Notes under the pieces: model-generated
Databases searched by the model: none
What the model was told of the DNA's origin: nothing
Seen by the model: only the letters and a program-made list of their open reading frames with translations
Assembly (NCBI RefSeq): GCF_004402485.1
Contig: NZ_SOFG01000009.1
Coordinates: forward strand, 1-64,000
Direction of reading: 5' to 3'
From: Cryobacterium algoricola
GTDB lineage: Bacteria > Actinomycetota > Actinomycetes > Actinomycetales > Microbacteriaceae
DNA: 64,000 nt
In this document: piece by piece, positions 26,082 through 35,644 of the stretch
Position numbering within the stretch: position 1 is the first letter of the stretch
How the letters are laid out: each line of letters begins with the position of its first letter
Translations under genes and position numbers: made by a program

Positions 26082-27029
26082 GTGCACGCCATTGGAATCG
26101 ACATCGGCGGCACGAAGATTGCGGGAGCCCTCGTCGACGAGTTCGGCACCATCCTCCGTTCCGAGCGCACGCCCACAACCGCAGGGGACCCGCGGGCCAT
26201 CGAAGACGCCGTCGTCGAGATGATCCAGAAGCTCGCCGTCGGGGAGGACGTCATCGCGGCAGGCGTCGCGGCGGCCGGCTTCATCGACTCCGCGCAGTCC
26301 ACGGTCTACTACGCCCCCAACATCAACTGGCGCAACGAACCGCTCCGGGCGACCCTCGAAGAGCGGCTCAACCTCCCGATCCTGATCGAGAACGACGCGA
26401 ACGCGGCCGGCTGGGCCGAATTCTGCTTCGGCGCCGGCCAGGTCTACAGCGACATGGTCACCCTCACGATCGGCACCGGCGTCGGCGGCGCCATCGTCTC
26501 CAACGATCGCCTGTTCCGCGGCGGCTTCGGCTGCGGCGCCGAGCTCGGCCACGTGCGCATCGTCCCGGACGGCCTCCCGTGCGGCTGCGGCGCCCAGGGC
26601 TGCATCGAGCAGTACGGCTCCGGCAGGGCCCTGCTCCGCATCGCCAACTCCCTGGCGGATGCCGGTGGCATCGGCCTCGGCCTCGCATCCGCCCGTGCCC
26701 GCAAGGGCAAGCTCAGCGGCAAGGACGTCGGCCGCCTGATCCAGGACGGCGACCCGGGGGCCCTCGCGGCCCTCCGCCAGCTCGGCGACGCGCTCGGCCA
26801 GGCCTGCGCCTCCCTCGCGGCCGTGCTCGACCCGCAGATCTTCGTCTTCGGCGGGGGAGTCGCCGACGCCGGCGAGCTGCTCCTCGAACCGATCCGTACC
26901 GCGTACCTCGAAAACCTTCCCGCGCGGGGCTACCACCCCGAGGCGGAATTCGCGATTGCCCAACTCGTCAACGATGCCGGAGTTGTCGGTGCCGCAGACC
27001 TCGCGCGGAAGCACGTCTTCCCGGTCTAG
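26082..27029 (+). CDS. ROK-family glucokinase
   Basis: A 315-residue sugar kinase. It has the phosphate-binding motif IGIDIGGTKIAGALVDEFG at the N-terminus, the sugar-binding ENDANAAGWAEF, the loop LTIGTGVGGAIV, and the ROK zinc-binding motif CGCGAQGCIEQYGSG. No DNA-binding domain precedes it, so it is a kinase and not a ROK repressor. Glucose is the most likely substrate. The GTG start is set by the family N-terminus and an AGAGG site. The acyltransferase gene follows by 29 bp in the same direction. Confidence 0.88.
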   Translation: MHAIGIDIGGTKIAGALVDEFGTILRSERTPTTAGDPRAIEDAVVEMIQKLAVGEDVIAAGVAAAGFIDSAQSTVYYAPNINWRNEPLRATLEERLNLPILIENDANAAGWAEFCFGAGQVYSDMVTLTIGTGVGGAIVSNDRLFRGGFGCGAELGHVRIVPDGLPCGCGAQGCIEQYGSGRALLRIANSLADAGGIGLGLASARARKGKLSGKDVGRLIQDGDPGALAALRQLGDALGQACASLAAVLDPQIFVFGGGVADAGELLLEPIRTAYLENLPARGYHPEAEFAIAQLVNDAGVVGAADLARKHVFPV

Positions 27030-27058
27030 GCTGTGCCGACGCAAGAAAAGAGCGACCG

Positions 27059-27748
27059 ATGTTCTACTGGATCATGAAAAACATTGTCGTCGGACCCCTC
27101 CTTCTGGGGCTCTTCCGGCCGTGGGTGGTCGGCCTCGAGAATATCCCCAAGACCGGGGGAGTCATCCTCGCGAGCAATCACCTGTCGTTCATCGACTCCG
27201 TGTTCCTGCCGCTCGTGGTGCCGCGCCGGGTGATCTTCCTCGCCAAGAGCGAATATTTCACCGGAACCGGGCTCAAGGGCTGGGCGACGAAGCAGTTCTT
27301 CAAGGCCACCGGCCAGCTTCCGATCGACCGCTCCGGCGGCAAGGCCTCGGAGGACTCGCTCAACACGGGCCTGCGGGTCCTCTCCGGCGGCGGGGTGCTC
27401 GGCATCTACCCCGAGGGCACCCGCAGCCCGGACGCGAAGATGTACCGCGGCCGCACCGGCGTCGCCCGGATGCTCCTCGAGGCCGGGGTGCCCGTCGTCC
27501 CCGTCGCGATGATCGACACCGAGAAGGCGATGCCGACCGGTACGAGGATCCCGAAGATCCGTCGGATCGGGATCGTCATCGGCAAGCCGCTCGATTTCAG
27601 CCGCTTCGAGGGGCTGGAGGGGGACCGGTTCGTGCTCCGCAGCGTGACCGACGAGCTGATGTACGAGCTCCAGGCGCTCAGCAAGCAGGAGTACGTCGAC
27701 GTGTACGCCACGAGCGTCAAGGAAAAGCGCGCCAGTCTTTCGCGATAA
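27059..27748 (+). CDS. 1-acyl-sn-glycerol-3-phosphate acyltransferase (PlsC-like)
   Basis: 229 residues. Motif I is NHLSFID (His and Asp of the NHx4D catalytic pair), motif II around LAKSEYF/GQLPIDR, and motif III YPEGTRSPD. It acylates lysophosphatidate to phosphatidate at the inner membrane. Its position before aroG corresponds to Rv2182c in mycobacteria, so it is probably the housekeeping copy; a second, more divergent acyltransferase is at 59188-60084. Confidence 0.87.
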   Translation: MFYWIMKNIVVGPLLLGLFRPWVVGLENIPKTGGVILASNHLSFIDSVFLPLVVPRRVIFLAKSEYFTGTGLKGWATKQFFKATGQLPIDRSGGKASEDSLNTGLRVLSGGGVLGIYPEGTRSPDAKMYRGRTGVARMLLEAGVPVVPVAMIDTEKAMPTGTRIPKIRRIGIVIGKPLDFSRFEGLEGDRFVLRSVTDELMYELQALSKQEYVDVYATSVKEKRASLSR

Positions 27749-27834
27749 GATCGCGTATCCCACCCCGGCTCGAACCAGCCCAGTCCCCTGGTGCGCACTC
27801 CGCGCGCCAACAAAGAGAAAACAGAGATAGTCCT

Positions 27835-29205
27835 GTGGTCGACACTACCGAACCCGTCATTGTGGCCGATGAAGCTGTGATCGCCGGTCTGGACTATTGG
27901 CGCACGCTTCCCATCAAGCAGCAGCCGACCTGGCCGGACTCCGAAGCCGTCGCTGCGGCATCCGCAGAACTGTCGACGCAGCCGCCCCTCGTCTTCGCCG
28001 GCGAGGTCGACATCCTGCGCGACCGGCTCGCGCAGGCCGCTGCCGGCCACGCCTTCCTGCTCCAGGGCGGCGACTGTGCGGAGACCTTCAGCGGCGCGAC
28101 CGCGGAGCAGATCCGCAACCGGGTCAAGACCGTGCTGCAGATGGCCGTCGTGCTCACCTACGGCGCCTCGATGCCCGTGATCAAGATGGGCCGGATGGCC
28201 GGCCAGTTCGCCAAGCCGCGCTCGAGCGACTTCGAGACTCGCGGCGACGTCACCCTGCCCGCCTACCGCGGCGACATCGTCAACGGCTACGACTTCACCC
28301 CGGAGTCCCGCGAGGCCGACCCGGCCCGGCTGGTCAAGGGGTACCACACGGCCGCGTCGACGCTCAACCTGATCCGCGCGTTCACCCAGGGCGGTTTCGC
28401 CGACCTGCGCCAGGTGCACAGCTGGAACCAGGGCTTCGCCGCGAACCCGGCCAACCAGCGCTACGAGAAGGTGGCCAAGGAGATCGACCGGGCCATCAAG
28501 TTCATGATCGCGTGCGGTGCGGACTTCGAGGCGATGCGTCGCACCGAGTTCTACACGAGCCACGAGGGCCTGCTGATGGACTACGAGCGCCCGATGACCC
28601 GGATCGACTCCCGCACCGGCACCCCGTACAACACCTCGGCGCACTTCATCTGGATCGGCGAGCGCACCCGTGACCTCGACGGCGCCCACGTGGACTTCCT
28701 CTCCCGGGTACGCAACCCGATCGGCGTCAAGCTCGGCCCGAGCACCTCGGCGGACGACATGCTGCGTCTCGTCGACAAGCTCGACCCGAACCGCGAACCC
28801 GGCCGCCTCACCTTCATCACCCGGATGGGAGCAGGCAAGGTGCGCGACGCGCTCCCGCCGCTCCTCGAGGCGATCAAGGCGAGCGAGGCCGTTCCGCTCT
28901 GGATCACGGACCCGATGCACGGCAATGGCGTCACCACGCCGACCGGGTACAAGACGCGTCGTTTCGACGACGTCGTCGACGAGGTGCGCGGCTTCTTCGA
29001 GGCCCACCGCGCCGTCGGAACCCACCCGGGCGGCGTGCACGTCGAGCTCACCGGCGACGACGTCACCGAGTGCCTCGGCGGCTCGGAGCACATCGACGAA
29101 GCCGACCTCGCCACCCGCTACGAGTCGCTCTGCGACCCGCGGCTCAACCACATGCAGTCCCTCGAGCTCGCCTTCCTCGTCGCCGAGGAGCTCGCCGCCC
29201 GCTGA
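27835..29205 (+). CDS. aroG: Class II 3-deoxy-7-phosphoheptulonate (DAHP) synthase
   Basis: 456 residues, first enzyme of the shikimate pathway (PEP plus erythrose-4-phosphate). Class II signatures include LQGGDCAETF, RMAGQFAKPRS, SHEGLLMDYE and GVHVELTGDDVTEC. Starts with GTG. Regulation by aromatic amino acids and by chorismate mutase binding is known for mycobacterial class II enzymes; the regulatory residues were not checked. Fifteen bases after the stop begins the first hairpin of the repeat array at 29221, which should act as its terminator or 3' structure. Confidence 0.95.
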   Translation: MVDTTEPVIVADEAVIAGLDYWRTLPIKQQPTWPDSEAVAAASAELSTQPPLVFAGEVDILRDRLAQAAAGHAFLLQGGDCAETFSGATAEQIRNRVKTVLQMAVVLTYGASMPVIKMGRMAGQFAKPRSSDFETRGDVTLPAYRGDIVNGYDFTPESREADPARLVKGYHTAASTLNLIRAFTQGGFADLRQVHSWNQGFAANPANQRYEKVAKEIDRAIKFMIACGADFEAMRRTEFYTSHEGLLMDYERPMTRIDSRTGTPYNTSAHFIWIGERTRDLDGAHVDFLSRVRNPIGVKLGPSTSADDMLRLVDKLDPNREPGRLTFITRMGAGKVRDALPPLLEAIKASEAVPLWITDPMHGNGVTTPTGYKTRRFDDVVDEVRGFFEAHRAVGTHPGGVHVELTGDDVTECLGGSEHIDEADLATRYESLCDPRLNHMQSLELAFLVAEELAAR

Positions 29206-29220
29206 CCCGCAGCGGTCTCC

Positions 29221-29397
29221 CCGAGTGCCGCCGTTCCCGCCGAAAGTACCCGGCAGAACGGCGGCACTCGGCGTATCCGGCGATTCTCCCGAGGCGAGCG
29301 GATGCGGGGTGCGCGAAACACACCGACGCTCGCCCGCGCCTGCGCTGGCCGTGCGCCCGCGCTCGGCCAGCGCCGTCCGGCGTGCGCGGCTGGTCGC
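29221..29397 (+). repeat. Structured tandem repeat, unit 1 (177 bp)
   Basis: It contains three perfect hairpins. H1 has 16-bp arms at 29221-29236 and 29256-29271. H2 has 8-bp arms, GGCGAGCG (29293-29300) and CGCTCGCC (29327-29334). H3 has 10-bp arms, GCGCTGGCCG (29342-29351) and CGGCCAGCGC (29364-29373). The GCGGATGC motif follows the H2 left arm as in the next two units. H1 may also terminate aroG. Confidence 0.75.
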
Positions 29398-29537
29398 CGA
29401 GTGTCGCCGTTGTTGCCGATTGTCGGTGTACCGCCGGCGACACTCGTCACACGGGCGGATGCTGCGGGCTAGGCACCCGGACGCTCGTGTGCGCCTGAGG
29501 TCGGTCTGGGCCGTGGGGCGTGCGCGGCCACTCGTTC
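29398..29537 (+). repeat. Structured tandem repeat, unit 2 (140 bp)
   Basis: Same order as unit 1 but diverged. H1 arms are CGAGTGTCGCCG (29398-29409) and CGGCGACACTCG (29435-29446). H2 arms are ACACGGGCG (29449-29457) and CGCTCGTGT (29482-29490), with one G-U pair if read as plus-strand RNA. The outer H2 pairs differ from units 1 and 3 yet remain paired. The end keeps GGCCG/CGGCC pairing around GGGGCGTGCG. Confidence 0.72.
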
Positions 29538-29707
29538 AGTGTCGCTGTTGTCGCCGAGAGTACCCGGCAGAGCGGCGACACTCGGAGTATCCGGCGACTC
29601 TCGCCGCGCGAGCGGATGCTGCGGGCATGCCACACGGACGCTCGCGCGCACCTGTGCTGGCCGCGCGCCCGCGCTCGGCCTGGGCCGTCGGGCGTGCACG
29701 GCTACTC
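29538..29707 (+). repeat. Structured tandem repeat, unit 3 (170 bp)
   Basis: The closest relative of unit 1, sharing AGTACCCGGCAG and GTATCCGGCGA blocks and the distal GCGCCCGCGCTCGGCC block. H1 arms are AGTGTCGCTG (29538-29547) and CGGCGACACT (29573-29582) with one U-G pair. H2 arms are CGCGCGAGCG (29605-29614) and CGCTCGCGCG (29639-29648). An alternative helix, 29555-29567 with 29591-29603 (11 of 13 paired), interleaves with H1. Confidence 0.72.
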
Positions 29708-29827
29708 GCCGGGTGTCGCCGTTCACGCCGAAACTACCAGGCGGAGCTGCGACACCCGGCGTGAGCGGCGACACTCGCCCCGTGAGCGGGTGCTGCCGGT
29801 TGCGTCACACCCGGGCGCGCCAGTTTC
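29708..29827 (+). repeat. Structured tandem repeat, unit 4 (partial, 120 bp)
   Basis: H1 is perfect: GCCGGGTGTCGC (29708-29719) and GCGACACCCGGC (29749-29760). The loop keeps the GCCGAAA-CTACC pattern of unit 1. The second half is degenerate: only a GGGTG/CACCC pairing recalls H2 and no H3 is seen, so this copy is truncated or decayed. It runs into the 36-bp palindrome. Confidence 0.65.
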
Positions 29828-29863
29828 GCCGCTCCGCGCCAGGCATGCCTGGCGCGGAGCGGC
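29828..29863. terminator. Perfect 36-bp palindrome after the repeat array
   Basis: Each arm is 17 bases beginning GCCGCTCCGCGCCAGGC, meeting at a central AT, so all 36 bases are self-complementary. It can form a very stable hairpin on either strand or a DNA cruciform. It lies 43 bp beyond the stop of the convergent kinase gene, so it probably terminates transcription from both sides. No U-tract. Confidence 0.7.
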
Positions 29864-29906
29864 GGTTCTGGCGCGCAGCGCCGAGTGGCGGCGGCGGCGG
29901 GGGACC

Positions 29907-31856
<1,950 letters not shown>

Positions 31857-31916
31857 CAGTCGAGTCTAGGGAGAAGCGGGCGGATCTGCTGCCGGACACT
31901 CGCAAAGCACGGCTGA

Positions 31917-33227
31917 TCAGCCGAGCTCTGCCAGCCAGGATCGGGCAGAGGTCTCCCACTTCGCGTAATAGTCGGGGAAGGCGGAGAGCTGAACGGCCTG
32001 CGCCGCCTGGGTGACGGTCAACCCCTCCCAGCCGACGATGTCAAGGAGTCCGCGGGTGACCCCGGGGTTCGGGTTCCCTGCGCCGCCGAAGAACGCCAGG
32101 CTCGCGCGGACGGGGTCCATCACCTGGTCCGGCGACCCCCAGCCCTTGCCCGGTCGCTGCTGGAAGAGACCGAGCGAATCCCTGTCCCCGTAGTTGACGT
32201 TCCGCAGCCCCGATTCCTGGGCGGCGGCGACGAGGGCGACGACGAGGCCCTGGTCGCTCACGCCGGCCGCACGCCCGGTCGCCACGATGATCCGGGCGTT
32301 GGCTCGCATCTCGTCGGAGAGAGGGGTCACCTGGCCGAGAGCGGCGGTCGGTGCCGGTGTCGGCGCGGGCAGTGGGGTGACAGATGCGACCGCGACCGAT
32401 TCCGCGACGGCCGCCGGGATCGAGAGCTCCTGGCCGGGGTAGATGATGCTCGACCAGCCGAGGTTGTTCGCCTGCAGGATCGCACGAATGGAGACTCCGG
32501 TGGCCGCTGCGATCATGGACACGGTTTCTCCCGTTGCGATCGTGTGCCGGGCGCCGGGGGCCGCCGTCGTCGCACTGGCGAGCGCAACCGCAGGGGCCGC
32601 CGCCGCAGGGGCGGAACCGGAGGGAATCACGAGGGACTGACCGGGGAAGATGATGCTGGCCCTGTCGAGGCCGTTGGCGCTCAGCACGGCCGCGACCGAG
32701 ATGCCGTGTGCGGCGGCGATGCCGCTGATGGTGTCTCCCGTCACGATCGAGTAGCGCGTGAGCTCGCTGGCAACCGGGGTGGGCGCGGGGGCCGCCGCGG
32801 GGGCGGCGCCGTCAGCGAGGGTGAGCTGCTGGCCGGGGAAGATCTTCGTCGACCAGCTCAGGCCGTTGCGTGCGAGCACGGCAGCGGTCGAGAGGCCGAA
32901 CCGGCTTGCGATCCCGCTCACGGTGTCACCGGAGACGACCGTGTACTGGCTCGGGGCCGCCTCGGACTGAACGCGTTGCGCAGGGACGCCGGTGGGAGCG
33001 GATGCCGGCAGCTGGGCGGGGACCTTGAGCGGCTTCCGGCTCAGGGTTGCGGCCTGGGCGGGAGAGGCGAGGTTGAGGCTGATGGCGACCGAGCAGACCA
33101 CGGCGAGCGGCAGGGCCGCGAAGAGGCCGAGTGCGCGGGATCGGACACCGGTGGACTTGTGGCGCCGGGCGGGGGCGGGCTCACTCCCGGTCGGTGGTCG
33201 GACGATTCTGCTGGACTGTGCTGTCAT
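31917..33227 (-). CDS. Secreted LysM protein with lysozyme-like C-terminal domain
   Basis: 436 residues. A basic N-terminus precedes a hydrophobic signal segment (about 32-55) ending SPAQAA. Three LysM domains follow (YTVVSGDTVSGIA, YSIVTGDTISGIA, HTIATGETVSMIA), each closing with a FPGQ/YPGQ block. The C-terminal 130 residues (AAAQESGLRNVNYGDRDS, then LGLFQQRPGKGWGSP) resemble lysozyme/transglycosylase-like domains of actinobacteria, with the Glu of QESGL as candidate acid. It should bind and cut or remodel the wall. The ATG at 33227 with a GGAG site is preferred over an in-frame GTG at 33254. It stands next to the wall-sensing kinase, in the same direction. Confidence 0.82.
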   Translation of the reverse strand: MTAQSSRIVRPPTGSEPAPARRHKSTGVRSRALGLFAALPLAVVCSVAISLNLASPAQAATLSRKPLKVPAQLPASAPTGVPAQRVQSEAAPSQYTVVSGDTVSGIASRFGLSTAAVLARNGLSWSTKIFPGQQLTLADGAAPAAAPAPTPVASELTRYSIVTGDTISGIAAAHGISVAAVLSANGLDRASIIFPGQSLVIPSGSAPAAAAPAVALASATTAAPGARHTIATGETVSMIAAATGVSIRAILQANNLGWSSIIYPGQELSIPAAVAESVAVASVTPLPAPTPAPTAALGQVTPLSDEMRANARIIVATGRAAGVSDQGLVVALVAAAQESGLRNVNYGDRDSLGLFQQRPGKGWGSPDQVMDPVRASLAFFGGAGNPNPGVTRGLLDIVGWEGLTVTQAAQAVQLSAFPDYYAKWETSARSWLAELG

Positions 33228-33305
33228 GACGCTCCATTCAGATTGATCTGACACTCAGATGCTGTCGAGCCGAAAACTGCCGTTCGAGCTTGAGACTGGC
33301 TACAA

Positions 33306-33350
33306 CCTTCAACGTGTCCACGAGCGTTAACTTGTCCACGACCTTCAACG
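33306..33350. repeat. Nested direct repeats in the LysM / HTH-gene intergenic region
   Basis: CCTTCAACG (33306-33314) and TGTCCACGA (33315-33323), a 9-base GTTAAC-containing centre, then TGTCCACGA (33333-33341) and CCTTCAACG (33342-33350). The two words appear in mirrored order but the same orientation, each 9 bp. It lies between divergent genes and is probably a binding site for an unknown regulator. Confidence 0.55.
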
Positions 33351-33464
33351 CTGGCATACATGACCGCCGGAGTCAATCGGAATGACCCCCATCCGGGCCT
33401 CATCGAACCTGCGTCGGGGCATTCGGTGTTTGTCGTCGCCCGGGAATCATGGGAGGCTTGGAGC

Positions 33465-33806
33465 GTGACCGATTCGTTTTCAGATCAACCCTGGCTGACC
33501 ATTCCCGACCTCGTTACCCTGCTCGGGACCAGTCAAAGCCGGGTGCGCCAACTCATCGATGACAAGCAGCTCCTCGCGATCCGCCGCAACGGCGTGATCG
33601 CGGTTCCGGCCGCATTCATCAAGGACGGCACCCCACTGCCCGAACTTCGCGGCACCCTGATCGTGCTGGCCGACGACGGCTTCACCGACGAGCAGGCCAT
33701 GCAGTGGCTGCTCGAGGTCGATGACAGCCTCGGCGTCCCGCCGATCCAGGCGCTCCTCGCCGGTCGCAAGGCCGAGGTCCGCCGCGTCGCGCAGGCACTC
33801 GCGTAG
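33465..33806 (+). CDS. Rv2175c-like DNA-binding protein
   Basis: A 113-residue protein with an N-terminal helix-turn-helix (WLTIPDLVTLLGTSQSRVRQ, then LIDDKQLLAIRRNG) and a C-terminal helical domain (GFTDEQAMQWLLEVDDSL). In mycobacteria Rv2175c binds DNA and is phosphorylated near its N-terminus by PknL, which stops binding. Here the short N-terminal tail TDSFSD offers Thr and Ser residues for the same control. The GTG at 33465 after GGGAGG is preferred over a GTG/ATG further upstream. It faces idsA2 convergently. Confidence 0.84.
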   Translation: MTDSFSDQPWLTIPDLVTLLGTSQSRVRQLIDDKQLLAIRRNGVIAVPAAFIKDGTPLPELRGTLIVLADDGFTDEQAMQWLLEVDDSLGVPPIQALLAGRKAEVRRVAQALA

Positions 33807-33824
33807 CTTTCCGCGTCCTGACGC

Positions 33825-34913
33825 TCAGAACGATCGGCGCGTCACCGTTTCGGCGAGCGTCTCGAGCTGCTGCCGCACCTCGGGGGCGATCGGAGAGGCG
33901 TGCAGCGCAATGCGCGCATCCGCCACCTGGTCCGTGATCAGGGTCTCGACACTCTCGACGGCTCCGCTGGCCCGGATGAGTTCCTGCAGGGACAGGATCT
34001 GGGCCGCATCGAGTCCCGGGTCTCCCAGGAGTCCGTCGAGGTAGTCCCGCGCGGCCGGTTCGAGCGCGGTTCTGGTGAGCGCGATGAGCACGGTGCGCTT
34101 GCCCTCCCGCAGGTCGTCACCGCTCGGCTTCCCGGTGACAGACGCGTCGCCGAACACTCCGAGCAGGTCGTCCCTCAGCTGGTACGCGATGCCGAGGGGA
34201 AGCCCGAAGGCGCGCAGCGCGTCGAGATGGGCCGTGTCGGCGCCCGCGAGGGCTGCGCCGATGACGAGTGGAGCCTGGACGCTGTACTTCGCGGACTTGA
34301 AGACGATGACCCGCATGGCACGTTCGAGCAGCTCTTCTTCGGGCTGCACGAGCCAGGCTCGTTCCTCGAGGATGTCGAGGTACTGACCGGCGGTCACCTC
34401 CGTGCGCATCTGATTGAATTCGTGGCGCCCGAGCCTGGCCGCGACGGGATCGGCCGAGGCCTGGAGGCCCTCGTCGAGGAGCTCGTCGCTCCACCCGAGG
34501 AGCAAGTCCCCGAGCAGGATTGCGGACGCCCTGCCGAACTCGACGGGAGCGCCGGCCCAGCCTCCTGCGGCATGCAGGGATTCGAAGAGTTTGTGCGCGG
34601 ATGCCGAGCCCCTGCGGGTGTCCGAATTGTCGATGATGTCGTCGTGGACGAGGGCTGCGGCATGGAATATTTCGAGGGCAGCAGCCGCCGCGATGACCGG
34701 CGATGAATCCAGCGCGGCCGAGCCGGGGACGCTCTGCCAGCCTCGCTGACAGAACTGCGCCCGGAAGCGCTTACCACCGCTGAGAAACTGCCGTGAGAAG
34801 TTCACCAGCGCGCTAAGATCCGGGCTGACAGTAGTCACAATGAGTTGACGGGTTTTCAGGAATTCGTCGATGCGAGTTTGAACCAGATCGACCAGTTGAT
34901 TGCTTTCAGCCAC
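33825..34913 (-). CDS. Polyprenyl diphosphate synthase (IdsA-like)
   Basis: A 362-residue trans-prenyltransferase with GGKRFRAQFC, first Asp-rich motif DDIIDNSDTRRG and second DDLLGVFGDASVTG. The position beside the Rv2175c-like gene equals idsA2 (Rv2173) of mycobacteria, a geranylgeranyl or similar chain synthase for lipids or quinones. It is distinct from crtE (5914-6960) and probably serves menaquinone, polyprenyl-phosphate or lipid prenylation. Chain length is not readable without structural comparison. Confidence 0.88.
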   Translation of the reverse strand: MAESNQLVDLVQTRIDEFLKTRQLIVTTVSPDLSALVNFSRQFLSGGKRFRAQFCQRGWQSVPGSAALDSSPVIAAAAALEIFHAAALVHDDIIDNSDTRRGSASAHKLFESLHAAGGWAGAPVEFGRASAILLGDLLLGWSDELLDEGLQASADPVAARLGRHEFNQMRTEVTAGQYLDILEERAWLVQPEEELLERAMRVIVFKSAKYSVQAPLVIGAALAGADTAHLDALRAFGLPLGIAYQLRDDLLGVFGDASVTGKPSGDDLREGKRTVLIALTRTALEPAARDYLDGLLGDPGLDAAQILSLQELIRASGAVESVETLITDQVADARIALHASPIAPEVRQQLETLAETVTRRSF

Positions 34914-34983
34914 CCGCCTAGCCTAGCTATCGCGGCGGGGCTAGAATTGGGATTCACCGGTGATCCTACAGAGGAGGAATAAG

Positions 34984-35394
34984 ATGCCGCTTTCGGAACA
35001 AGAGCAGCGACTCCTTGAAGAAATGGAGCGCGGGCTCTACCACAACGACTCCGACTTCGTCGCGACCGTTGGCGGTTCATCGCTCCGCCCGAACTACCGC
35101 TCGATCGCCCTCGGGGTGCTCGCGGTGGTCGCCGGTATCGGGGGACTGATCGCCGGGGTTGCGGTGCAGCAGCTCTGGATCGGAATCCTCGGCTTCGTGG
35201 TCATGTTCGCCGGAGTCCTGCTCGCGACATCACCGGGCAAGGCCGCACGCAGATTGTCCTCCTCCGGATTCTCGTCCACGGGCAAGTCGTCATCCGGAAC
35301 CAACCGGTCGCGCACCTCGGGGTCCGGCAAGTCCGGGCGCGGGTTCATGGACCGCCTCAATGACCGCTGGGACCGACGCCAGGACGGCAACTGA
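34984..35394 (+). CDS. DUF3040 membrane protein
   Basis: 136 residues. The N-terminal MPLSEQEQRLLEEMERGLY is the DUF3040 signature. Two hydrophobic helices follow at about 40-85, then a Ser/Gly/Lys/Arg-rich tail. The family is actinobacterial and sits just upstream of mraZ (Rv2169c in mycobacteria), but its function is not known. An AGAGGAGGAAT ribosome site fixes the start. The upstream gap to idsA2 has a TAGAAT block at about 34950 that could be its -10. A strong terminator follows. Confidence 0.85.
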   Translation: MPLSEQEQRLLEEMERGLYHNDSDFVATVGGSSLRPNYRSIALGVLAVVAGIGGLIAGVAVQQLWIGILGFVVMFAGVLLATSPGKAARRLSSSGFSSTGKSSSGTNRSRTSGSGKSGRGFMDRLNDRWDRRQDGN

Positions 35395-35434
35395 CCCACA
35401 CCCTCCACCGCACGACCTGAATTCAACAAAAGCA

Positions 35435-35462
35435 GGGCCGATCACTGATCGGCCCTTTTTTT
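35435..35462 (+). terminator. Rho-independent terminator after the DUF3040 gene
   Basis: A perfect 9-bp stem GGGCCGATC / GATCGGCCC with a 3-nt ACT loop, followed directly by seven Ts (35456-35462). It separates the DUF3040 unit from the division cluster. Confidence 0.93.
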
Positions 35463-35580
35463 GTGCCCAAAATCGCCCGCGAATCGCGATATACAGCCAA
35501 TTTTCCTCCACCCGAGAGTTGGCCTGTTCATCTGGTATTTTTCTAAGAAATAGCACGTTGATCGTGTAATTTTCGGTATT

Positions 35581-35610
35581 CGTGGTTCAAAGTGGAGTAA
35601 AGTGGAGTAA
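35581..35610 (+). promoter_or_regulatory. MraZ-box-like direct repeats upstream of mraZ
   Basis: Three 10-bp phased copies of GTGG-n4-AA: GTGGTTCAA, GTGGAGTAA and GTGGAGTAA, starting at 35582, 35592 and 35602. They end 34 bp before the mraZ start. G-rich repeats with 10-bp spacing are the known target of MraZ, which controls its own operon. The 250-bp region upstream (35463-35580) is AT-rich and must hold the cluster promoter. Confidence 0.8.
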
Positions 35611-35644
35611 CACCTGAACTTGGCCGGAAGAGAAGGGGTGATGA

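Noticed and set aside
29221..29863. CRISPR array
   Set aside because: Repeat units are 120-177 bp, imperfect and directly joined without unique spacers, and no cas gene is nearby.
29221..29863. Insertion sequence or MITE
   Set aside because: No transposase frame, no terminal inverted repeats bounding the whole, and no target-site duplication seen. A decayed element cannot be fully excluded.
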